Origin: Saccoglossus kowalevskii | Taxonomy: Eukaryota > Hemichordata > Enteropneusta > Harrimaniidae | Assembly (NCBI RefSeq): GCF_000003605.2 | Contig: NW_003151257.1 | Coordinates: 19,847 to 50,107, forward strand | Direction: 5' to 3' | Length of the DNA stretch: 30,261 nt | In this document: piece by piece, positions 1-11,473 of the stretch | Layout: each line of letters starts with the position of its first letter | How positions within the stretch are numbered: the stretch's first letter is position 1 | The notes under the pieces: generated by a model | Databases searched by the model: none | Told to the model about the DNA's origin: nothing | Seen by the model: the letters and a program-made list of their open reading frames with translations, nothing else | Made by a program: the position numbers and the translations under genes

Positions 1-580
1 TAGATAAGCCGGTAGAGAAACAGTTGCAATGTTGAGAGGGAAACACGGTTTCAATGTTGATAGGTAAACGTGGTTGCATTGTTGATATGGAAACGTAGTC
101 GCAATGTTGATAGGGAAACAGTTGCAATGTTGTTATGCAAATAGTAAGCCGGTAGAGAAACAGTTGCAATGTTTACAGGGAAACACAGTTTCAATGTTGA
201 TAGGTAAACGTGGTTGCCTTGATGATATGGAAACGTAGTTACGATTTTGATAAGGAAACAGTTGCAATGTTGACATGGAAACATAGTTGCAATGTTGACA
301 GATAAACGTAGTTGCGATGTTGCTAAGGAAACGTAGTTAAGATGTTATTATGGATGTATAGTTGCAATGTTGACAGAGAAACATTAGTTGCAATGTTGTA
401 ATGGCTGTATAGTTGCAATGTTGATAGGACAGTTACAATAAGGATAAGGAAACATAGTTGTATGTTGACAGGGAAACATAATTGCAATATTGATGGGGAA
501 ACATAGTTGCAATGTTGAGAAACAGATACACTGTAAGGGAACAATTGCAGTATTGCCTGGGTTAACATGATTGCAATTTT
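1..580. repeat. Degenerate minisatellite, about 22-25 bp unit, with 140-bp higher-order repeat
   Basis: The stretch is built from diverged copies of a unit like GGAAACGTAGTTGCAATGTT plus GATAG. The segment beginning AAGCCGGTAGAGAAACAGTT occurs at 6 and again at 146, so a block of about six units was duplicated as a 140-bp higher-order unit. Copies decay rightwards, with fainter GATTTGCAATGAG-like relics to about 830. The long minus-strand reading frames here (51-284, 323-568) are by-products of the repeat (recurring NIATVSLSTL). The array may continue off the left edge. Confidence 0.9.
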
Positions 581-2690
581 AACGAATCAGATCAGAAATC
601 ATCTACACCAGTTTACAAGGATATAATTTACAGTGATTTGAAGTATAATTCTGAAACATGATTTGCAATGAGATTTGAATTCTAAATCAATTACACTAAA
701 ATACGACGATTTGTTGTCAGTTCAATCATAAATTACACTAGTACAGGATATTATTGGTTTGCAGTAAATTGAATTATAAAATATCTGTATTACAATACAC
801 AGACTAAGATTTGTAATGAGTCCTGTAATAAATCATCTAGTATACGTATATTATCATCTACTATTGTATTCATTGTAATTGTGTAGTTACACGTATTTGA
901 ATCCCGATTCACGTACATGTACTAATTCCCCCTCCCCCGTGTCATTTAATTAAAACAAATAATTGCCATCTTCTTAACACACTAGCCAGTGGAAAAATGT
1001 TATTTAGCATGAATTGGAGTGGTGATATGGTTCGGTCGTGACAGTTCATAGCATGGACTGATTACAACATACTGTTGTGTATCATTCGGTGTTGTTGACA
1101 GGCACATTTACTGTGAGAGACAGCTAGGGTGCCACTCACGACAAATGGATTATCACTGATTGGCTAATTCAATGTATTACCAGAGAGTTCAGTGTGGTCC
1201 ACTTCTCTTTATTCGGGCGGGGCAGACAGTCAGCACAATTTACTGCTCCGGGTATCATAAATTCAATCAATTACGCATTGCCGCTTTTGTGCACTAAATT
1301 TAGAGTGTCCTATTTGACCAGGGGACGTTACCCCCAGTGCAGTTCGGCGAAACAACGCCGGTGTGTATATTCGAATTGTACGCAGCTTGGCAGTGAACAA
1401 AACCATACTAACAAAAAATGTGCAATCTAATATTTAAGAAACTACTCGACACTATAAACGGGCAATTTAAATACGGGTAAACTAATTTTTTAAGCTTTTG
1501 AAGCAAATTGGTTATCCAATCAGACAACAATGTCTTTAAAGGCTTCACGTGAATTCGCAAACTGATTATCCAATCAGAATCACACTTTTGGCGTGCACCA
1601 CATGTACTCACAACATGCAATCAGAAACGATGTTCGAGATGCCATGGTGATTATACGTTGGTGTTGGAATATTTTCCAATGGTTTTAACTGTTTCAGATA
1701 GTAACTGTTGATATTCAGAAAATCCCACTCTCCGCCCTGTGATCGGAATTTTTTTTACGACAAACGAAAATCGTGTTCGATCCCAGCCATGCAGATCTCA
1801 TGATATTGAGTTGTCGATGTTATGGCGATCGTAAGTATGTACGTGCTGGTCGGTTTCACGTGTCATTGTATAGAAACAACGCACGATTTGCACCAATCGT
1901 CACTCGTTTCCGTAAACGTCTTTTTGTTATCAAAAGATACTCAATCACTGCCCAGGCACCTTATACCTCCGAGAGAAACCGTATGCGGGATTTCAGACCA
2001 CTAAAAGGAAGGGGTATGAGGTTTGATTGGCGACAATTCGTGCTTGAACTTAGGGTGAAACAGCCTGTCCCGTGAGTATCCGTTAATTATCAGTGTTTCA
2101 TTTCACAGAACCTAAAATATTTGAACTGTTCCGTTTGATATGCAGTATATGACACAAAATGGATTTTATAAGATGAATGTCGTATTGTTCAGTTTGCTCA
2201 AGGTCGCGGCTAATACGTCGTTTGAAGTTTGTAAAGTTGGGTACACACACTGAGACTTCTGCGTATTACTAAAATATGTAACAACTTGATCCTAGTCGGT
2301 TAATTGGCGTATCGACATGCCTTAAACATCCCGGCAAATATCACGAATTTCACACATGCATAACCCCTCTCATTTTATAATTACCGTTTTATATATATAC
2401 ACGGAATTCGTTGACCTGGACTCGGATGTGGTGTCGTCGCGATACGAATGGTCCGCTCAGGCTGACCGTGAGCTCTGATTCATGCGCGGTTCTCATTGAC
2501 AGCCTCGAGAAACTGCGCTGACGTGTTGCGTTGACGCGGTGCCAACATGTACGCCGCAAATACTAGTAGTATACCCTACCTATTAGCAATTATGTATGTT
2601 ATTCACGTTTTTTAACAACCTGTCATGTTTATTTAGAAAGCAAAAATCACAATTGCGATGCAAACCCATAATCATTTTCTCTTTTCAGTG
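581..2690. other. 5' intergenic sequence, no gene recognised
   Basis: AT-rich sequence. The only structure I see is the decaying tail of the first array (to about 830) and a direct repeat of TTATCCAATCAGA at about 1509 and 1565. A 100-codon open frame at 1773-2075 resembles no protein I know and has no supported splice or start context. I leave it uncalled. Confidence 0.6.
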
Positions 2691-2714
2691 GTCAGTGGTT
2701 CGAGTCGACGCCGG

Positions 2715-2758
2715 GTTCGAATTTCGTGTAAACAAACATTGCTCGCGTTGTATACGTC
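2715..2758 (+). repeat. Dispersed repeat, copy A (related to 24408-24458)
   Basis: Starts GTTCGAATTT and ends CGCGTTGTATACGTC. The same two blocks flank a similar GTAAACAAACA core in a second copy at 24408-24458, which is 7 bp longer. Homology probably extends further right in diverged form (GACG...CGACGAT). It looks like an old transposon remnant. The GGTTCGA motif hints at a tRNA-derived SINE, but no full A and B boxes are seen. Confidence 0.65.
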
Positions 2759-3057
2759 GCATTGGGACCGACGTCACGTGGCGACGATGATAGCAACCGT
2801 GCGTATGTATACATTTGCCAGAGAGATATGCTAATTGGTTTTATTGAAATTAGTGAGTTATATGATATGAACATTTTAGTTCTATGTTTATGAAATTTGT
2901 TGGAATTACACACTTATTGTTGCCTGGCTTCGACATTTTTTCAAGCTACAGAGAAACTGTTTCAATCCTGGTTTAGCACAGATTGCGTGTTTGCAGTTAC
3001 GTATTTTTTGTTATTGTTTTTTGTTTTTGTGAGCACCTTTTTTCACTACATCTGTTT

Positions 3058-3305
3058 AGTGTGTAATGATTGGCTGTGTGGTGATTGGTGCGCAGTGATT
3101 GGTATTCGGTGATCGGTGTACGATAGATAATTGGTGTGCGATGATCGACTGCGCGATGATTGGCGTGCGGTGATCGACTGCGCGATTATTGGTGTGCGGT
3201 GATTGGCTGTGCGTTGATTGGCGTGTGGTGATTGGCTTCGCTAATATTTGGCTATGTGGTGATTGGATGTGCGATGATTGGCTGTTCAATGATTGCCTGT
3301 GTGAA
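3058..3305. repeat. Minisatellite, about 16-17 bp unit rich in GATTGG
   Basis: About 15 imperfect copies of a unit like GTGCGGTGATTGGCGT. Most carry ATTGG, the reverse complement of CCAAT, so the array is also a cluster of potential NF-Y sites. Its GC level is above that of its surroundings. The minus-strand reading frame over it (a run of HRQSPHSQS-type residues) is a repeat artefact. Confidence 0.9.
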
Positions 3306-4560
3306 GAATCGGCAACAGGCGTCATGTGCTGGCGAGCCAGATGATATTAAATACCATTATGTAATAATATACTAACGAGTATATTTTACATTCAGCAAAT
3401 ATGACAAACTATCTGCTAGACGTATTAAATAACCAAGAAATTCATTATTAAATTAATTCGTTGTATGCTTGTAACTTCTGTGCGTGTGTGTGTCCAGAAG
3501 AGGGATGATGACGTTTAAATACCTTTATATTTAGCGCCTAACAGTGACTATGGGACCTCAGAACAAACTTTTCTTACATGATAAATGTCACGATATAACC
3601 TTGGGTCGTAAGAAAAAAAAATCAGGAAAGATGTGCCACCTCCAATTGAGTTTCCATGTCGTACTATTCTGGGTCCGCTGATGTCACATATGACGTAGCT
3701 CTCCATGTCTCTACGGGATATTAGTATGTATACATAGAGACTGGTCATATACGAGCTTAATTGGTCTATACGTGGCTTCTGCCAGAGTTCGCCAATTAAA
3801 TGTTTTCTATTTCACCCACGGTATAGCTGGAGGTTCACGTTTCTATAATATATTTTAACAAACAAACAGCATAATATTTACACTGTACTTATAGAGAGAG
3901 AACAAAAATTGGGTCAATGGGATGAGATTATGCATACAGATTGACGAATTCGTATGGAAAAGTATACTTTTGTCACATTGAAAGCGAACGCCGAGGGATT
4001 ATTATTTAATCTCCCCCTCTTCGTTGTCAATACTCGATATTTTTAAGTGATATACGGCGGTATAATTGGGAATTTTAAGATGAATAATTCATAGCTAACC
4101 AATCGTGATGCGAATTATTTTATTATTTGTGTTCTCCAACTATTGCTTTTCCGACTCACTAGCTGGAATAATTGCAAGCAATATTGCGTTGCTTTTGTCG
4201 TAAAAAAAAGATATTCATCTGTCACATCATTCCACACTGAAATTGGACTGTGAAAATGTAAAAAAAAAAAAATGCCTAAAAAGTAGAGGCTTGAAGGTAA
4301 AAATTTAGTTGAAGACTCGGGCATATCACATTAAATTTACAAAATGACAACAAAAGACAAATTAATAAGATAATCGACATGCACTCATGTCCCGTGATTT
4401 CCTGGCGCGATCCCAGGGATTTAATTACTTCTTCCCCTTTAAGAAACAAACGAATACACATTGCGAGTAGTCACATAACAGAATGTGTGGGAATATGATT
4501 TGTTGTTTTCAGATGGCCAATTGAGACACTCGTATAATATGTTCCGGACAGCCCGTACCT
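3306..4560. other. Intergenic sequence, nothing recognised
   Basis: AT-rich, with short homopolymer runs (poly-A at 4201-4208 and 4260-4271). I see no exon, repeat family or RNA gene that I can support. Confidence 0.6.
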
Positions 4561-4799
4561 CATCAATGTGCGTGGGCCATTACAAGACGTATCCACTTTT
4601 TTTTGTAGAGACCTCTTAGCGTTGTGTTCTTCTTTCCAGATTTATTCCCTTCTTTACGATTGGTTCAACGAATGCTTACATCACAACGTTACCACGACAA
4701 CAGATCAAGATCATTTCGTTAATCTTAGTGGCGTGCACAGGGTATTATCTCCAGGGTCTGTGTGTGTTTTCCCTACTCATCATCGCCAATTTGAAAGTC

Positions 4800-6010
4800 G
4801 GTGAGTCGCGATTACCGTATTACCATGACGACCTCTCTGCGTGCTCCCGAACGACGCGGAAGATGATCTGACGTGCATTATTCCTCGTGCCACACCAACG
4901 AGCAAGCAATTCTCGTGAGCGCCCTCTTAGGCAAGCAGGTGTCTTTGCGGGGCGCCTTGCATCGTAAATTCAGTGCCTGCAAGGCCGGGACTCGGCGCAT
5001 GATTAGCGCCTGGCTGCGAACAAGCTGCCATGTTCTCGCCGGGCAGTACGCCTAAGTAAACCGTGTAGTAAACATATGCATTATAGCAATATTAACTGCA
5101 AGAAATGTGATATAAGGAAAACAACAACAAATTATCACGCAATTATTACAAATAATTAACGAATGCGTTTGTTTTAATGCGAGCTGTGTAATTTTAGTGA
5201 GTGATGTAAGTAAATAGTGAAATATGATTTATATCTCATATATACTGTGCAAGGAGAGTCGGATGGCATTCGGCTACTGTCGGAAATACTGTGTGGAATA
5301 TCAGACGATGTGCAGAAATATTTTAATATAGGTCGAGTTACGGCGGCTGCCCTAATTGTTGGTAATTATGTGTATCGGGCATAGTCTTATTTAATTTTTT
5401 GTCGCATTTGCGGGCTCTCGTATCCGTCTGCTTTGCTTGGTTCATTTTGACAAGGTCGATATTTGCATAATGCCCGAGCGCCGACGTTCCACTCGGAACA
5501 TGAATATACAGACCCCTGCGTGAGCACGGAAAGCAGTGCATTCATTTCGCCAAGATCATTATGATCTAACAAAAGGGAGTCGATCAGCCAATAGCAGGGC
5601 GTCTTTTATCGTGCATTGGTTGAGTAGCTTATCGTGTTTCTGTTCGCTTTACAGTTGCTACATAGCTCGAGAAGGCCACACTCCTGCGACGACTACTGTG
5701 CGTGTACTGACTGCTTGGTACTACGTTGGACGTTAAAATCGACTCCTAACCGGTGCCCCATCAGGTGAGGGGAAATGACACACAAGGAGCTCGGTGCTCC
5801 TTACTCAGATCTACGAAACAATACACTCAATTGTTTGCACTGTCTCAACAACTGTAATTTTTCCTGTGTGACGCGTGTTTTTCATTGAATACATGACTAC
5901 TTCAGCCTTGGAACTGTCTGCTGAAACTGGTGTGCTTACGGCGGTTGCCTCCGCGGTATTCCCACATTTAACGTGACAACAGAGAGGCATCTTCCAACGG
6001 GCGCTCTCGA
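4800..6010 (+). promoter_or_regulatory. Candidate promoter or 5' UTR region of the Trk-like gene
   Basis: Two stretches (about 4840-5050 and 5460-5770) are visibly richer in GC and CpG than the rest of the flank. They lie within 1.2 kb upstream of the start codon. CCAAT boxes occur in both orientations (GCCAATAG 5587-5594; ATTGG 5615-5619). A donor-like CAG|GTGAGG (cut after 5764) and an acceptor-like ACTTCAG (ending 5905) could bound a small 5' UTR intron. This is inference from composition and position. No transcript evidence is available. Confidence 0.35.
5784..5802. other. Short perfect hairpin, 7-bp stem
   Basis: AAGGAGC / GCTCCTT arms around a TCGGT loop, 239 bp upstream of the start codon. 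If it lies within the 5' leader it could form an RNA hairpin. It is not a histone 3' stem-loop, because the loop and flanks do not match. Confidence 0.5.
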
Positions 6011-6040
6011 ATATATAAAGTGACAGGAGAATAATCGACA

Positions 6041-6231
6041 ATGTACACCTTAAAGATTTTAGGTTTTTTAATTTATTTGCTGGTGAATATTTCTGCAGTT
6101 GTGTCGGTCAGCGGTTCCAAGTCGTATGTGTGCCCGACACACTGTACATGTACGAACGAAGAGATAGTTTGCCAGGAGAAAGATACGATGTCTTACATCC
6201 CGGATATTAGGTCGAGCTCGGTCACTGAAGT
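6041..6231 (+). CDS. Trk-like receptor, coding exon 1: signal peptide and LRRNT cap
   Basis: Residues 1-64, the last codon being split. A hydrophobic stretch at about residues 4-23 (KILGFLIYLLVNISAVV) is a typical secretory signal peptide. Cysteines 31, 35, 37 and 44 follow the pattern C-x3-C-x-C-x6-C, the LRRNT cap of Trk and other extracellular LRR proteins. The motif is CPTHCTC. The exon ends in SVTEV, the position of the ITEI segment that leads into the first Trk LRR. The start ATG has A at -3, and an in-frame TAA lies at 6032-6034, so this is the first possible start in this exon. The donor GTAAGT begins at 6232. Reading through it hits an in-frame TAA at once (6233-6235), so intron retention would give only a 64-residue secreted stub. 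The intron is phase 2. Confidence 0.92.
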
Positions 6232-7160
6232 GTAAGTACTTTTATAATATCTATTCGTGAATATTTCGTCCTAATTAGTGGCAAATCAATGTTGTTAATT
6301 TGTAGCGGCGGCCATTTACAGTACAGCTAAATGCGAGTGTGACGGAAAAGCGCCGTTAAGTCCCTCCCTGAGATATGATGTCGTCGCTGCAGTAGAACAG
6401 CTCCTATGTTAGTGGGACAGTGCTGTTTTGAACCTGTGCTTCTGCGTTCGTACTTGGCAGCGACTAACAAAAAAAAACTGAGCCCAGCAAAGCTCCCTAT
6501 TATAATACAGAGCAGCTTTAACAATTCTGGTATCGTAGCTTTGTTTACAGAGATGCCCCCGACTATGAAACTGTGTTCAATCAACGAACAGTGCGCTTTT
6601 CAGTGTTGTATAGTATGCTTGGGTGAGCACCGAAGCGTCCGTTCAAACGTGGAACATATACACCAACGACAAGTCACCTCCAGTGCAAATGCAAATAAAT
6701 TAATGACATTTGTTTTACTGAGGAGCCGGGAATAATTTTACAGAACTCGAGAAGTTCGGTAGAACTCCTTCCGTGTTGTATAATCATACGTATTACGGCT
6801 GTATGGACGGAATTGAGGCGGGGGGGGGATACTTTCTCCATATAATTATTTCTGATGTGACTATCTGTTATCAACATCTACATCTACCTCATTTAATATA
6901 AACTCTCCACCCGTTAGCGGCAGCAATTATTGGGTTATTTGGTGTTTCTCGCTTGCTGTTGTCGTGCGTCCGACAGTGTGTTCATGTAAATATAGGAACG
7001 ACGTCGGAGTGTTGATTGAAACGCGCATTTGCAAGTCACGGATAATTGCGCGAATTTGAGATGTGATGCGACACACAACACGCGAGTGAATTTACGAAAG
7101 CGTTTAAGAATTGACAGGGGAAAACAACAAGCAAAATGGATGGCACCGGCTCTGATCCCG

Positions 7161-7173
7161 GTTACTAGGCAAC
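7161..7173. promoter_or_regulatory. RFX X-box-like site
   Basis: GTTACTAGGCAAC matches the X-box pattern RYYNYY-N-RRNRRC with a one-base spacer, about 0.9 kb into intron 1. RFX factors bind such sites in ciliary and neuronal genes. The loose pattern occurs by chance many times in 30 kb, so this is only a motif match. Confidence 0.3.
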
Positions 7174-8194
7174 CGCAACTGTTCATTTTCATCCCATTTT
7201 TATGGGGTTAATTGCGCAAGGAGCTGTTTGTCTGTTTCATTGGTGAAATTTGTTTTTAAAAGACGTTTTCATGTTCATGCCATTTAGCGCAACCCAATCC
7301 AGGCACTGCATTATTCGGCACTCTTCACAACTCGTGGTGGAATTTCATATTAAGCGGAATTATGCCGATTGTACTTATTAAGTATTTGGATCAAATTAAA
7401 ATGTATACGCCGTGTTCTTCCAAGGTCAGCGATATGCGACGCTTCGTTTCATTGACCAGCGCCGTGTTACATCGACTGTACACGTACACAGCGGGAGACA
7501 ACTTACAAAAATAGCAGTATTCGCTGGCACAAGCTGGATCAAGTCTCTCATTTTCTCCCTATCCACAACCACCCACGTGCAGTTAGGCGAGTCACGTTCT
7601 ATTGTCACCCACTCCATAGTGTTGAAATCGCAATGAATTGTTTAATGTGTAAAACCATTACTTTTTTTTTTTCAACTCCATGGTAACACATCTACAAAAT
7701 GAACACATTTCTCAGTACTATTGCCCTGTTCGTCATTTCATTAAAACTGTTATTATATCATTAACGTGGAACGGTCTCAGACTCAAACCACCGTTTAGAA
7801 TACCGTGACCATGGTGGTAACGACCGCTCTTTATCTCTATGTACGTGCTCGACTCGGCCTTGCAGATGAGTATTGTTGTCACCTATTTTTCTTGCGATTA
7901 TGTTAATGTGAAATTATTTATACAAATAATTAGAATCAATAAATACCACCGTTAACATGCCCCCCCTTCACCATTCAATTTTGCTTCTCCGCTGTGATTT
8001 TGAGCGATCCTGAATATCACCACTTATAAATAAATCGCGAAATTTAAACCAGACGAAAACGACTTCACTTTGGCCTGGCAAAGTATTTTCCGTTGTGTAC
8101 TGAATACTAAGAACTCTTTGCACGTCCTCATAATCCCGAGTTAAAATCCTGAGCCATCTTGATCAGCATGTATAGCAATACTCTATTCTTGCAA

Positions 8195-8215
8195 TGACGT
8201 CACTAGTTGACGTCA
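8195..8215. promoter_or_regulatory. Two perfect cAMP response elements
   Basis: TGACGTCA at 8195-8202 and again at 8208-8215, separated by CTAGT. Together they form an almost perfect palindrome. They lie 2 kb downstream of coding exon 1. CREB/ATF bZIP dimers bind this octamer. The pairing is very unlikely by chance, since under one copy of the octamer is expected in the whole window. Confidence 0.65.
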
Positions 8216-9118
8216 TGAAACATCCATATACGCATTAGGCAGGTATCACCGGCAACCGAGTTCAGCACCGACATCGATGTACAGATTGCTCTAAATATAT
8301 TTCCCACTCGTCCATTTTCGCTCTGTTTTACGCAGTTTTGCACTCTATCAAATTTCCCAGTCTGCGCTGTTTTAAAACTCGCTGCTTCGCTTGAATACTT
8401 GAAGGACTAAAATCGGTCAAAGTTCGACGACCTCGCGTAACACGTAGTTTATTTTGAATAGGCGATACGCCCGAGTCAAGTGTTCTGCTTCGCCTTTTAA
8501 ATAAAACATGTTTACTTTAACTGGGTTTCTCCTCAATTTTCAGCAACATGTGAAAATAGCTGCAAACAACATGCGTCGTCAGCACCTGTGAGCCTAAGGT
8601 AAAACGCCGTTAAACAAGGCACCGTTAAAATGGCGTAACTCTGTCAACGCTTTATCAATATGTCTCCAATTCAACAATCTCGAATTAACATGTTTTTCTA
8701 CCTCAGATGCTGGGTTGTCTGTTACGTAACAGACAGTGTGGCCTTGCATAATCCATTTATTAATGCCCGCATGCATGGCTTTTACAAACTAACTACAAAT
8801 GATTTTAAAGGTTTTTTTTTTTCAATTCAATTGGTCATCGACCTATTAATGCTAACTATTGTGATGTACTTGTAAGTTTGCCTTCCATTGTAGCGAGTCA
8901 AGGACAATAATTAAACTGGTCACATTTTAAAGTCTACGCTACGCTACGGTACGGCCATTGGGTTCTGTTGGGTTCCGAAGCCAATAAAAGGAGATGTTGG
9001 TTTCGTGCCTCATTTAAATTTTAAGGTCCATATACTCGTCAAACAAAACATTGAAGATTAGACAGAAAAAAATGACATGAACGATAATACAACAGGGATT
9101 TTTTTAAACAAGGGAACA

Positions 9119-9133
9119 GGGGCGTAGCGCCCC
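9119..9133. other. GC-rich hairpin in a possible transposon remnant
   Basis: GGGGCG / CGCCCC arms around TAG, in a locally GC-rich block (about 9110-9530) inside AT-rich intron. The GGGGCGTAGCGCCCC motif looks like a type seen in invertebrate repeat families, from memory only. I found no second copy in the window and no terminal repeats. Confidence 0.4.
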
Positions 9134-11295
9134 CATGCCATGGTCATGCGCCCGTTTACCCGGGGAGTAGATCCTCTGGCAACCATAAAGTTCTGATTGA
9201 CCAGGGATCATGGCCACAGTCTTCAACTGTGACCTGTCTGATAGTAATTTTGGCCCCAAGGAAGCCATAGAATGCTCCATTTTAACTTAGAATTATCAAA
9301 AACACCACACCCTGGTAGGGAGAACCCTATCTCCCCCACTTGGCGGTGCCGCTGAATTGCAATGCTCCCTCTTGCAGTTTTTTTTTCTAGAAAAAACCCT
9401 GATACAATGTATTCCTGGTTCGCAATAATAGAATACGGATAATGTGGAAGCTGCATGGTTGATCCGCCGGTACGTGCGGGGTGGGGGTGTCTGCATATGT
9501 CAAACAACCGAATTGTCTGAATCGGGGGAACCGTTGAATCTTATCATTCCCCAGAGAAGGCGTATGATCATTAGCACAGGTTTAACCACTGGTTTGTACT
9601 TAGATATCGCCTCGAGATTTGTTCTTCCCAATTACAGTCGTTAGAGTATATACCCGTCAATACTGTACCCATTGGCGGTTATTTTATGCAGTATCAAATT
9701 AAAATCTGAATAACCAAACATTTTCTGGGGGAAAGGGGCAAATTATATATTCTACCTACTAATAACTGATCGAGTTAAAGCGAACAAAAAAAATCATGAA
9801 CGAGATTATGAGATATCCACTATGTATGCAGGGTAATGGATGGACGTCTGTTGACATTATTTGTTTTTATTAAAACATATTTTTATACGAGCACATCGAG
9901 CTTGCCATATGGAAATTACCTTTATCAGTTTGTTTTCCGTAAAAGCCGTAAATTTCGTCGATTCGCATTAAATAGACTGACTACCATGGCGCATGAAAGC
10001 TGATCAGTGAAGAAAGATAATTTGATCTCCGTCGTTTTGGTTAACTGAATCCGTAATTTGTAACTCATCGCTTTCACCCTTTATTAAAATCGGATCCGAT
10101 GAGTGGTGTTATGCTGCGAGGATAGTCAATAGGATCACGTTCTGTATATGTGTGTTCGATTCGCCAGGAACTGAAATCATTAAAGTGTACCGATAGAATA
10201 ACAGACGCTCCGACTTACAGTACATTGGGCGCGACCACACTCCAACGTTTCATGTTTTCTGATAACACAAAATGAAGTGGTGTTGTATGTTTTCTCAGCC
10301 ACGGTGTTGCACAGTCCTTGATAATTGAACGGTAGAGAGAGGTCTCGCCGCTTGTGTGAACTTCAAATATGAGAAGTCTAAATTTTATTAAAAATGACTA
10401 GATGGTTTCGTAATTATCACCCTGGAACACGCTGTATGCAATTTCTGTGGTCTGATATTTCAAAAAATAATCTCAGGCAACTTATAAAAAATGAACTCAG
10501 TGGTGCCTTTAAGATGCGTAAACGGCTAATAAAAATAGACTCATAGCATTTATTCATAATATCCAGTCGATCAATTAATTTTATCAGCGCTGTGTCGATG
10601 CCCGCACGGCTGTTGGCTCTAACCGCTAGTGTATCTGGATAAAATGCGTAGGCGATTATAGGACGTGATCGACCACCGACTTTACTCAGAGACGTTCATC
10701 TGTAACAGTGGGACGAGCAAGGGATTATTCGGAGCGCAGACGCCACGCGAACATCGCGGGTGACCATTAGGTCACGGTGGTTGAAACGGATAGGTGGCAT
10801 GATCAAGTTTATTGATCGAGTTTGAACCGGCGAGAAAGCGCTCACAGTCAGATAATAAAAATCACCAATGGTTACACAAGAACGCAATCACGCGTGTCTC
10901 GGGTTATTTTATAATTATGTTGTCCATCCAATGAAATTGCGTCTGCGCAAATCTCGGCACTTTCTATAGGGCGACAAACGCGATTTCGTCTTGCCATATA
11001 AATAAAAGGATCTTTGAGTCTGATTTGAGTAATAACGAGTCTGTGGCACATGGCAGTGACTTCAATTTCCTTGATACTAATGCAGTATAAAATACGATAA
11101 ACGCGCGGAAATAAATCATTTTGTGCGTGTCAGTATGATTGGACGTGATATATTTTGTCGAAAGTCATCATCCAATCAGATAGTTTGTTCTTTATAGTTT
11201 GTTGCTGTGCGTGCTATAATAACTCGAACACCCCCAATATCAACCTGTCACGTGGTGACCTGGCCAGACGCATACATACTAGTGCATGTACTTTA

Positions 11296-11473
11296 TTATA
11301 GCTGGAATTAATTTTCGCTGAAAAGACTTTTTGGGTATTTTGTATGGAATTTATTTTCACTAATTTTTGACAAGTTGAATGTAAAATATAGGAATAAAGG
11401 TATATTCACTGGATTTTATTTTCACTGAATCAGCCCTTCAGCGAAAATAGCAAAAAGAAAATCCAAGCTATAA
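11296..11473. mobile_element. MITE-like element with compound terminal inverted repeats (178 bp)
   Basis: Left end TTATAGCTGGAATTAA then ATTTTCGCTGAA (to 11322). The right end is its inverse: TTCAGCGAAAAT (11437-11448), then ATCCAAGCTATAA (to 11473). The inner arms pair perfectly over 12 bp. The outer arms pair with one or two mismatches, and the right arm carries about 10 extra bases between the two blocks. Two further internal copies of a GGAATTTATTTTCACT-like motif occur at about 11346 and 11411. There is no coding capacity. The element ends in TATAGC, compatible with a TA target duplication, but the exact boundary is uncertain. Confidence 0.75.

Noticed and set aside
1-580. CRISPR-like regular repeat array
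   Set aside because: Repeats are contiguous and degenerate with no unique spacers, and the genome is eukaryotic.
1773-2075. 100-codon + strand open frame followed by a GTGAGT-like donor
   Set aside because: No recognisable domain, no acceptor or promoter support, overlapped by another open frame at 1822-2004. Length is within chance expectation.
2690-2730. tRNA-like GGTTCGA motifs
   Set aside because: No cloverleaf, anticodon arm or A box can be drawn.
5784-5802. Histone mRNA 3' stem-loop
   Set aside because: The stem and loop do not fit the conserved histone pattern, and there is no histone gene nearby.
6012-6019. TATATAAA as the core promoter of the receptor gene
   Set aside because: It lies only 22 bp before the start codon, so a start site 30 bp downstream would fall at or after the ATG.
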